A DNA stretch of 58,403 bases from Lachnospiraceae bacterium (GTDB lineage Bacteria; Bacillota; Clostridia; Lachnospirales; Lachnospiraceae), in the NCBI GenBank assembly GCA_014804755.1, contig JAAUZE010000006.1, positions 1 to 58,403 on the forward strand, read 5' to 3'. Under the pieces are notes generated by a model. That model did not search any database, had not been told where the DNA came from, and saw nothing but the letters and a program-made list of their open reading frames with translations. Positions 52,586 through 58,403 of the stretch are shown here, piece by piece. Every line of letters starts with the position of its first letter. The stretch's first letter is position 1. A program made the position numbers and the translations under genes.

Positions 52586-52948
52586 ATGTTGATCGACAAC
52601 GAACAATACAACATCAAATGGCATGGCGGAAGGTACGCCGTATTCAACGAATATCATTCCGATCCGTTATTTCAGGGATCACATGAAGAATGTGAAGAAT
52701 TTCTCGAAAACATCCCCCGGAAAAAATATGCACTCTATGAAGGCGTCAGAAATGGGGATGACTTCACAAGATTCATCGACGCATATACAGAAGAAGAAGC
52801 TATCAGATACGCAGAAGGAGAGTGGGAAAGTATGTCCAAATACGATCAGGAACGCCGTGAATATTTTGAAATTGCATTTGTATCGCCGGATACTGATGAC
52901 CCAGACATTCCGGAAAATGATCGTACCGCAATCAAAAGCTGGGTATGA
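52586..52948 (+). CDS. Hypothetical acidic protein
   Basis: This gene encodes 120 residues, very rich in Glu, Asp and Tyr (HEECEEFLENIPRKKYALYEG, YTEEEAIRYAEGEWESMSKYD). GGGGGGATAGG precedes the ATG, 12 bases after the previous stop, so the two form an operon. There is no signal or membrane segment. I do not recognise the family. A good terminator follows at 52960. By position it is an accessory gene of the phage-like element. Confidence 0.65.
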   Translation: MLIDNEQYNIKWHGGRYAVFNEYHSDPLFQGSHEECEEFLENIPRKKYALYEGVRNGDDFTRFIDAYTEEEAIRYAEGEWESMSKYDQERREYFEIAFVSPDTDDPDIPENDRTAIKSWV

Positions 52949-52959
52949 CGCAAAAGAAA

Positions 52960-52985
52960 AAGACTGTCCCTGACAGTCTTTTTTT
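52960..52985 (+). terminator. Terminator after the two small genes
   Basis: A perfect 9-bp stem (52960-52968 with 52972-52980, AAGACTGTC / GACAGTCTT) with a 3-nt loop ends in seven T residues. Confidence 0.9.
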
Positions 52986-53073
52986 GTCATATCATCTATG
53001 CAAAATTTCCTGTTACGCTTGGATCCTTGCTGCGTCAATTTTTCACCCTCCGGCTCCCTCAAGGGAGTGGATC

Positions 53074-53320
53074 GCGGTTTTTAGAAAGATGCCTGCTGGT
53101 CACCAGCTCCTGCGCTTCCGATCGACAGACCTTCGGTCACACTCATCATACCAGTCATCATAACCTATCACGGATCCCTGCGGGTTGCCGATTCCGTTCC
53201 GCTTGTTTCCGTTTTTTGTTTCTGCCGTCTGATTATGTTGTTTTCCTCCTTTTTTGCTTTTATTTATGTCATTGCGATCATAGTTCCATAAATCATTTCC
53301 ATCTACCGGATCAAAATGAC
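53074..53320 (-). pseudogene. Decayed inverted copy of the small gene at 53433
   Basis: Read on the minus strand, this segment repeats the leader and coding sequence of the small gene at 53433 in mirrored position. GGAGGAAAACAAC is kept, but the start codon region is deleted; QTAET and then GYDDWYDE are still in frame, and the end has diverged (KRRSW then stop). Without a start codon it is probably not expressed. Confidence 0.7.
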
Positions 53321-53432
53321 AAATACATAAATGTATTTATTCATTTTGACACAGTAGACTCCAATGATTTATTCCACTAAAATCGCAAAGCATGACAAAA
53401 ATAAAAGCAAAAAAGAAAGCGAGGAAAACAAC

Positions 53433-53591
53433 ATGACAAATCAAACGGCAGAAACAAACGAAAAAACTGAAACAAGCCAGGAACTCCATACGGCAACACA
53501 CAGTGATCCGTGGGGCATAGGTTACGACGACTGGTATGATGAAAAGCGTGCGATCGAAGGTCCATCGCTCGGAGACTTCGGATGCTGGTGA
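53433..53591 (+). CDS. Small hypothetical protein inside an inverted duplication
   Basis: This 52-residue frame starts at ATG 53433 behind GCGAGG. The N-terminus is Thr/Glu/Asn-rich; the C-terminus DPWGIGYDDWYDEKRAIEG has a Trp/Tyr/Asp cluster. The decayed mirrored copy keeps QTAET and GYDDWYDE, which argues that the frame was once under selection. There is no membrane segment, and the family is unknown. It ends about 100 bases before the convergent rep gene. Confidence 0.6.
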   Translation: MTNQTAETNEKTETSQELHTATHSDPWGIGYDDWYDEKRAIEGPSLGDFGCW

Positions 53592-53688
53592 TCAGCCAGC
53601 ATCTTTTGTTACAAAAACCGCTGTGGCTTATCCAAGCGTATGCTTGATTTTATGGTATTTCAAAAAAAAAGAAAAGCATATATATGAT

Positions 53689-54693
53689 TTATTCAGCTTG
53701 ATAAAATGGCGTATCTGACAATTCCACTTTTACAAACTTGTTACGCTGCTTATCTGCTTCCAATTGCTCACGTGTAACATTCAGGTAAACACCTTCCTTC
53801 ATGCTCTGTTCAAAGCTTCTGATCCCGTTTATCACATCCTGCACACAGGTTGTATCATACACGAGAGTTGTGTTGTCATCATAAATGTATGGGCGGAGCT
53901 TTACCCGTATGTTCGCGCTCAGGCTCTTATATATTTCATCCCGATCCGTACTGGTACGCAATGCACGCACAAGGGCGCGCTGGGTGCTGCTCAAGTCCCG
54001 AACCTCTATATCAGACTCCTGATCAAAAGATCCAGCGAACTGAACTGTATTGACATACGGCAGTTTGGATACGATCTGATCCGCAGTCCATTCTGCATCA
54101 CACGTCATTTCCAAACGTGACAGATCTACCGTATCATCCCCCTGTTCCCTGCCTTTATTATACAACTTCACATATCCCGAATTATTACGACCGCCAAGAT
54201 ATTCTGTTTTATCAGAGCTGCTATGCATCTCCATTGCATACTTACGCCCATCTTTTGATAAAGACAACGCTTCACGTGGGATCGGAAGATCGATCGCAAG
54301 GTCGAACCGGACAAGCTCAAAACTCCAGCAGCAGTCAACGATCCGCTGAAAATCATACAGACACTGAAGACTGGAAAAACATTTATTCGGGTTTACTTCG
54401 ATAAACCCGTCCTTATAGTCTTCTTTGCTAGTCCCATTGAAACCGACACCGACAGTCATCACTCTTTTTGTAGACTCAATATCATCATAACTGATCGTGA
54501 ACAGGTTGCGATATTTATACTCCGATGTATTGAGCGGGTAATCCTTGATGTCATGTCGCCCCCACTCACAGAGCACCTTCCGCAGTTTTTCACCGTCAAA
54601 ATCCTTTTTCCGAAACTCCAACCGATAACGCAGCATATCGCAGGAATACATGAACCCATTCTGATCCGTCGAAGTAAACCAGTAATCAAACAC
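53689..54693 (-). CDS. Rolling-circle replication initiation protein (Rep_trans-like)
   Basis: This 334-residue protein resembles phage and plasmid Rep factors of the Rep_trans group (PF02486-like). It has WSFELVRFDLAIDLPIPRE in the middle, then EYLGGRNNSGYVKLYNKGRE and LSRLEMTCDAEWT, where a tyrosine for nicking is expected. It would nick the origin to start rolling-circle copying of the circular phage genome. The start is a GTG at 54693 behind AGGGGGTGG. The hairpin-rich region immediately upstream is the likely origin. Confidence 0.82.
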   Translation of the reverse strand: MFDYWFTSTDQNGFMYSCDMLRYRLEFRKKDFDGEKLRKVLCEWGRHDIKDYPLNTSEYKYRNLFTISYDDIESTKRVMTVGVGFNGTSKEDYKDGFIEVNPNKCFSSLQCLYDFQRIVDCCWSFELVRFDLAIDLPIPREALSLSKDGRKYAMEMHSSSDKTEYLGGRNNSGYVKLYNKGREQGDDTVDLSRLEMTCDAEWTADQIVSKLPYVNTVQFAGSFDQESDIEVRDLSSTQRALVRALRTSTDRDEIYKSLSANIRVKLRPYIYDDNTTLVYDTTCVQDVINGIRSFEQSMKEGVYLNVTREQLEADKQRNKFVKVELSDTPFYQAE

Positions 54694-55169
54694 ATATCCA
54701 CCCCCTAAATCCCAAGCTCAAAAACCAAATAATGCACTAAAACAGATCAAAACATCACAAAAACAGCACGATGGACGTACTAGAAAACAGACCAGGGAAA
54801 ATACCCGGCAAAAAAAGAAGACAAAGATCACTCCGAAAACCAGCGAAAAAAAACATACTGAAAATTCTCTATAGAGAATGACTTTGCCCCTATTAGACAT
54901 AGGGCAAAGTCGCTCTGCTTTCCCGGCTGTCTTTTCTGGCATACGGCGGGCGCGCTGAAGCTTGCCGCCCGCCGTATGCCGCCAGGGCTGTGAGCGGGCA
55001 CTTATGGCATGCAGGGCGTGCTGCGCACACTCTGCATGCCCTCCCTGATTTTGGGTGCAAAAACAGAGCCGTCAAGGAAAGCGCTGCGCGCCGCTCTGCG
55101 TCCTTGACTGCTCTTTTTTTGCTTTAGTTTCCTGTTGCGACGTCGCAACAGACTTAGATCATGATCCGC
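54694..55169. other. Hairpin-rich intergenic region between zot and rep (origin/packaging candidate)
   Basis: Five or more perfect inverted repeats lie within 290 bp. These are a 16-bp palindrome (54864-54879), 54880-54889/54902-54911, 54938-54951/54967-54980 (14 bp, GC-rich), 55006-55014/55032-55040, and a 20-bp palindrome at 55132-55151. Between the last two is a terminator-like stem (55071-55078 with 55101-55108, T-runs on both strands). Filamentous phages carry their origin, packaging signal and main terminator in such a region. No gene is visible. Confidence 0.75.
55071..55120. terminator. Bidirectional terminator downstream of zot
   Basis: GTCAAGGA (55071-55078) pairs with TCCTTGAC (55101-55108), with further pairing outside. 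Seven T residues follow on the plus strand and five on the minus strand. It would end the minus-strand structural transcript before rep. Confidence 0.7.
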
Positions 55170-56072
55170 TTATCCCGGCTTGGATTTCCGGCGTCTCTTC
55201 AGATATCCGGACGGTTTCGTGACTCCTTCAATACCGGGATTCCCATTATTTACCCGGAGTGCAAGGATCTGATCCTCTGTCATCATGTCTCCCTTTTCAA
55301 AACTCTTTTTCAGATTTCCCACACACGCAAGCGTATCATATGCAGCAAAATCACGATCCCGGATGAACCAGCCCGTCTTACGCTGGGAACGCACAAGGGA
55401 CGGATCGGAAGCACATTCAAGCTGATAAGCATCATAATAATGATGCACCATGAAACGCCATACCTTTTTACACTCCACGACATAACTTGTCACCTGACGC
55501 AGAAGCGCATCCACATGATTGAAACGCTGCGCATCATACACAAGCATGATATGATGGTGGCGGCAGGTGAGCAGCGTATTCAAAAAGAGCGGATCGATAT
55601 TCTTTTTAAAATCCCGGCTGTTCAACTGCACGCTGAATTCATCACCGAGCACCAGCGTGATCGTGAGCGTATCATTTTCAAGATCCTTTTTATGATTCCG
55701 TTCACCGACTGCGACCACCTGTTCAAGAGAAACAAAATTCTCATAAGGAATGGAGAGCTGGACATTGCTGATCACTTCCACGATCTGACGCACCCACTTC
55801 TTGCGCTGTTTATCATACACAGGCACATCATTATAACGCTGATACATGGAGATGATATAATGCACGACCGAAAGTGTCTTTCCACGTCCAAACAGCGCCG
55901 TATATGCGACCAGCTTGCCCGTAGGGCATTCATTCCAACGCTTATGCCGGAAAAAATTGACAAGATCCCTGACTGCATAATAAAGCGTGAGCAGCGGATG
56001 GCGGACGATGAGGCGGAAGCAGACCGAGAGCCAGCAGAAGAACAAAAACATCAATATTAATAATATCAACAT
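55170..56072 (-). CDS. Zot/pI-type inovirus assembly ATPase
   Basis: This 300-residue protein drives phage export through the membrane. One hydrophobic helix at the very N-terminus (about 1-20) is followed by the ATPase: Walker A AYTALFGRGKT (Lys65) and Walker B ITLVLGDEF (Asp144/Glu145). TCRHHHIMLVYDAQRF follows, as in Zot domains. In phages such as M13 the ATPase precedes the membrane helix; here the order is reversed. The ATG at 56072 is well spaced from AGGTAGG; a GTG at 56078 is an alternative. It is the best marker of the inovirus module. Confidence 0.88.
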   Translation of the reverse strand: MLILLILMFLFFCWLSVCFRLIVRHPLLTLYYAVRDLVNFFRHKRWNECPTGKLVAYTALFGRGKTLSVVHYIISMYQRYNDVPVYDKQRKKWVRQIVEVISNVQLSIPYENFVSLEQVVAVGERNHKKDLENDTLTITLVLGDEFSVQLNSRDFKKNIDPLFLNTLLTCRHHHIMLVYDAQRFNHVDALLRQVTSYVVECKKVWRFMVHHYYDAYQLECASDPSLVRSQRKTGWFIRDRDFAAYDTLACVGNLKKSFEKGDMMTEDQILALRVNNGNPGIEGVTKPSGYLKRRRKSKPG

Positions 56073-56082
56073 ACACACCTAC

Positions 56083-56268
56083 CTACTTTCCCATATTTCC
56101 AAAAGAGATAAAACCGGAACAGATGCTGCCGATCAGACGGAACACCGCGAGCACGAGCATCAATGCTATCAATATGTATACGAACCATTGCAGAAGCTCC
56201 GGGAACGTCTGCGGCACTTCCATAGAAAAGCCGACGATCACAAAGAACTGTTTTATTGTTTCTTCCAT
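56083..56268 (-). CDS. Small membrane protein of the inovirus module
   Basis: This 61-residue protein has a polar N-terminus (MEETIKQFF), an amphipathic stretch and one long membrane helix (WFVYILIALMLVLAVFRLIG). The ATG overlaps the previous stop (TGATG) and has AAGGAGG eight bases before. Its position just ahead of zot and its size suit a coat or minor coat protein, but it has no signal peptide or basic tail. Alternatives are membrane assembly factors. Confidence 0.7.
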   Translation of the reverse strand: MEETIKQFFVIVGFSMEVPQTFPELLQWFVYILIALMLVLAVFRLIGSICSGFISFGNMGK

Positions 56269-56864
56269 CAAAAAAGCCTCCTTCCATAATCAAACACCAT
56301 ACGCAGCGCCAGCAGGATCAGGATGCACAAAAGAAGACCTTCCGTGACCGTATAGTCTTCCAGGCGTTTTTCCATGATGCCAGGCTCCTTAAAAGTCTCC
56401 ACGATGACAACAGGGACGGGGGTGTCTTCATCGTTTTCGACAGTCACATGGTACTCCGCATCCTCATCTGCATAATACGTGATCTGCTGCATGGGCGGAC
56501 GAATGATCGTGACGTTTGTTACATTTCCGCCTTCTTTCCCATCTTCTCCGTCACCGTCTTCTGTCTCTTCACCGTCCTCCGTTTCTTCACCATCCTCTGT
56601 TTCCTCTGCGTCTCCCGCATCCGTACCGGATTCCGCAGCTTCTCCATCTGTTTCAGTCTCCGGAAGATCAGGAGCAGTTGACGAACTGGCGTCGCCGGAA
56701 TCATTTTCCTGTTCATCCCCGGACGTCAGAGGATCTTTTTCAAGATCCGGGACATCATCCGTCTGTGACACTGCCGGAACTTCCATCTCAGGAACCGGAT
56801 CGGATTCATGATCCACTGTATCCGGCGATACCTCCGATACTGTCTCCAATTCATTTTCATTCAT
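56268..56864 (-). CDS. Acidic tail-anchored protein of the inovirus module
   Basis: This 198-residue protein begins with about 110 residues extremely rich in Glu, Asp, Thr, Ser and Gly, including near-repeats of EETEDGE. A small folded part (about 112-160, NVTIIRPPMQQITYYADEDAEYHVTV) and one membrane helix near the C-terminus (LLLCILILLALRMVFDYGRR) follow. GAAGGAGGT precedes the ATG. It has no signal peptide, so the acidic part may stay inside or be inserted by another route. The role is unknown; a virion or assembly protein is plausible. Confidence 0.7.
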   Translation of the reverse strand: MNENELETVSEVSPDTVDHESDPVPEMEVPAVSQTDDVPDLEKDPLTSGDEQENDSGDASSSTAPDLPETETDGEAAESGTDAGDAEETEDGEETEDGEETEDGDGEDGKEGGNVTNVTIIRPPMQQITYYADEDAEYHVTVENDEDTPVPVVIVETFKEPGIMEKRLEDYTVTEGLLLCILILLALRMVFDYGRRLF

Positions 56865-56878
56865 GATCTACCTCCTTC

Positions 56879-57043
56879 TTAATTATCAAAGAAACCTTTT
56901 CTTATCAAAAAACACAATATACCCGCCAATGTGAGATATAACGCAAGATCACCATAACTGAACGGATGACCGAATATCTTATGTCTTTCCATGATCAGAT
57001 TCCATCCTTTTGCAAGAATCGCAAGAAAATCCGTCTTGGTCAT
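56879..57043 (-). CDS. Small membrane protein, coat-protein candidate
   Basis: This 54-residue frame runs from an ATG at 57043 to a TAA at 56879-56881. The N-terminal half is amphipathic (MTKTDFLAILAKGWNLIMER), then comes one membrane helix (LALYLTLAGILCFLI) with a basic tail (RKGFFDN). Size and layout match major coat proteins of filamentous phages, except that no signal peptide is present. GTAGGTG lies upstream. It fills the gap between two phage genes exactly. Confidence 0.65.
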   Translation of the reverse strand: MTKTDFLAILAKGWNLIMERHKIFGHPFSYGDLALYLTLAGILCFLIRKGFFDN

Positions 57044-57052
57044 CAACAACAC

Positions 57053-57352
57053 CTACTTTCCCAACATGCGCAGCACAAATTTTACGATCAGGATAATGCC
57101 GATCAATGCCACCACTACCTCAAGTATGCTAAATGCCACACCGGGCAGGAACCAAAAAACCGCACGCCCTAAACGGTCAAACAGCTTAAACGAGAGTGGA
57201 ATAAAGCCGAACAGACCGAGCAGCGCATCAATAATAGAACCAATCTTATCCGCGATCTCCACAACAACATCAACCAGCCAGTTAAATATTTCTTTCACGA
57301 AACCGACAATAAAATCCTTGAGTCCTCCGAGCAGCCAATTGAACAGACCCAT
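57053..57352 (-). CDS. Hydrophobic minor-coat-like protein
   Basis: This 99-residue protein has amphipathic helices (FNWLLGGLKDFIVGFVKEIF) and two to three membrane helices, ending VKFVLRMLGK. It resembles pVI-type minor proteins of filamentous phages in size and hydrophobicity. Its ribosome binding site AGGAGGTGATCAC lies in the last codons of the upstream gene, so translation is coupled. Confidence 0.7.
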   Translation of the reverse strand: MGLFNWLLGGLKDFIVGFVKEIFNWLVDVVVEIADKIGSIIDALLGLFGFIPLSFKLFDRLGRAVFWFLPGVAFSILEVVVALIGIILIVKFVLRMLGK

Positions 57353-57356
57353 GTGA

Positions 57357-58403
57357 TCACCTCCTCAGATAGGAGAGTATAGCGCAGAACCCCAACACAA
57401 ACACGAACAGGACAAGGATATTTTGTATCTGTACCGGGATCGCTTCTCCAAGATCAGCATACAACGCATTGCTTTCCTCAAGATCAGAGATGATCACATC
57501 GACAGTCGATGTCAGTTCCTCAAATACGCCATTCACGTTATCGACCACAACGCCGACCAGGTACGCCAGCGCATCCAATCCCTTGAAAATAAGCACTTTC
57601 AGCAGTCCTAAAATAGCCGTAAGGATCTTCGCGACTCCCTCACCGAGCAGCTTCCAAAGACTCTCACTGTCTGATCCATCGCCGTCAACGTCGCCATAAT
57701 CTATGTTAATTCTGATCCCATCGATCGCATCAACGACATCCTGGATCGCGTCCGTGATCTCTTTCGTCGCAGACCTGAAAAAAATACCGATCTCTACAGG
57801 GAGCATTTTAAAAAAATCCTGCGCATCATTCATGTACGCTTGCAAGTCTTCCTGCTGAACACGGAAGAGGAGCAGGAAGCTGCCGAGCAGGTCATAGATA
57901 CTCGTCCGGGATCCGTCAGAGTCCGTATGACTAAGAAGTCCGATCAGATCATCAAGCGACTCACCAGCTGACGCAAAATAATCCTGAAGATCCGTCTGCT
58001 GATCTTCCAAAAGCTGATAGATCAATTCCAGCCATTTATTTGTCTCCTGCGTATTATCACTGATATCTCCGAGCGTGCCGTTCAGCTTATCCAGCGCAGA
58101 GGTAAACGCTTTCTGCATGTCCGAAAGCGCATTTGTCAAGTTTTTTCCACTTGCTATCGCTGCCTGCATCGCGTCCTTGATCGCGTCCGTGATCTCACTG
58201 TAATCTGCGTCCGGATTGATGGTGATATCGCCACCGGTATAGCCAGAGTCGAACCGATAATAGTTTCCATTCCCGGTAACGTAATCCTTATATGCTGCCA
58301 AACTTCTAAAACACGGCACGTAATGAATACCGCTGGATGAGGATGCACAAAAGATGTAAATATCTTGATTTTTCCAAGGAAGACTACCCTTAAAAAAAGG
58401 GTT
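57357..58403 (-). CDS. Adsorption/minor coat protein candidate, 5' end outside window
   Basis: The frame stays open through the window edge with no stop, so at least 348 residues are coded and the start is missing. The visible part has aromatic-rich sequence (KNQDIYIFCASSSSGIHYV, GNGNYYRFDSGYTGG). A helical region resembling a tail tether follows (MQAAIASGKNLTNALSDMQK), then Asp/Gly-rich YGDVDGDGSDSESL. The C-terminal membrane helix (NILVLFVFVLGFCAILSYL) ends in RR. A C-terminally anchored protein at the head of the module fits a pIII-like adsorption protein. Confidence 0.75.
   Translation of the reverse strand, partial: NPFFKGSLPWKNQDIYIFCASSSSGIHYVPCFRSLAAYKDYVTGNGNYYRFDSGYTGGDITINPDADYSEITDAIKDAMQAAIASGKNLTNALSDMQKAFTSALDKLNGTLGDISDNTQETNKWLELIYQLLEDQQTDLQDYFASAGESLDDLIGLLSHTDSDGSRTSIYDLLGSFLLLFRVQQEDLQAYMNDAQDFFKMLPVEIGIFFRSATKEITDAIQDVVDAIDGIRINIDYGDVDGDGSDSESLWKLLGEGVAKILTAILGLLKVLIFKGLDALAYLVGVVVDNVNGVFEELTSTVDVIISDLEESNALYADLGEAIPVQIQNILVLFVFVLGFCAILSYLRR

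Larger units (their letters stand above)
53074..53621. repeat. Large imperfect inverted repeat centred near 53329
   Basis: Arms of about 255 and 291 bp mirror each other around a perfect palindrome (AAATACAT-aa-ATGTATTT, 53321-53338). Shared blocks in mirrored order include TCATTTTGA, AATGATTTAT, AAATAAAAGCAAAAAA, GAGGAAAACAAC, CAGACGGCAGAAACAAA, GACTGGTATGATGA and AAAAACCGC. The right arm contains the intact gene at 53433, the left arm its decayed copy. Confidence 0.85.
50660..58403. mobile_element. Inovirus-like (filamentous phage) prophage with adjoining IS30 transposase, right end outside window
   Basis: Gene content and order on the minus strand fit an inovirus: long adsorption-protein candidate, several small membrane proteins, Zot/pI-type ATPase, hairpin-rich intergenic region, rolling-circle Rep. 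Three short plus-strand genes and an IS30-type transposase lie at the left. No matching inverted repeat for the IS30 was seen within a few hundred bases upstream of its gene. The transposase may thus serve the whole element; the left border at 50660 is a guess. No attachment site can be defined without the right end. Confidence 0.75.

Noticed and set aside
55161-56060. Plus-strand frame of 299 codons opposite the Zot-type ATPase
   Set aside because: The minus strand has Walker A and B motifs and fits the operon; the plus frame has no domain signs.

Overview
The window looks like chromosomal DNA from a spore-forming gut Clostridium of the Lachnospiraceae type. This is inferred from the complete spoIIAA-spoIIAB-sigF operon, spoVAA/AB/AC genes, a Firmicute T-box leader on valS, a MATE/cytidylate-kinase-like fusion, strong AGGAGG ribosome binding sites and the plant-cell-wall sugar loci. 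No rRNA, tRNA or CRISPR array was found.

1-3300: an unidentified gene tail, a small unknown protein, a membrane diguanylate cyclase (minus strand) and an ECF transporter S component. 3350-25230: a locus for beta-1,4-galactan (pectic galactan, arabinogalactan I) use. It has a LacI-type regulator, one cytoplasmic and two exported GH53 endo-galactanases, two sets of ABC-importer permeases, and two unusual solute-binding proteins (one with N-terminal carbohydrate-binding-like sandwiches, one with a C-terminal CBM61-like domain). A cassette of NHL/TPR, Yip1-like and DUF5696-type proteins lies between the two permease pairs. No import ATPase is present, so a shared MsmX-like ATPase elsewhere is implied. 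The exported enzymes would cut galactan at the surface, the importers would take up oligomers and the cytoplasmic GH53 would shorten them; the needed beta-galactosidase is outside the window.

25300-39342: mostly housekeeping and sporulation genes. These are the MATE fusion behind an attenuator-like hairpin, valS with a valine T-box, a FapA-family protein, folC, a TPR protein, the sigma-F operon, a PHP phosphoesterase, and spoVAA (with an in-frame repeat array) plus spoVAB. 39343-48141 separates spoVAB from spoVAC. It holds a decayed acetyltransferase gene, a metal-efflux set (HMA chaperone, P1B ATPase, ArsR regulator), a MATE pump, a lipoprotein, a bacterial-type PARG and a shortened DUF4317 gene. 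After spoVAC come a 33-bp iterated motif and a DUF4143 ATPase.

50660-58403 (open at the window edge) is the most striking part: an inovirus-like (filamentous phage) prophage in a Gram-positive host. It has a rolling-circle Rep, a Zot/pI-type assembly ATPase, a run of small membrane proteins, and a long adsorption-protein candidate cut by the window end. A hairpin-rich intergenic region lies between zot and rep. Next to it are an intact IS30-type transposase, two large imperfect inverted repeats and three small unknown genes, one of which has a decayed inverted copy.

A further theme is a modular hairpin repeat family placed just upstream of genes at 3.5, 15.4, 16.5, 40.2 and 44.1 kb, in two cases running into the start codon.
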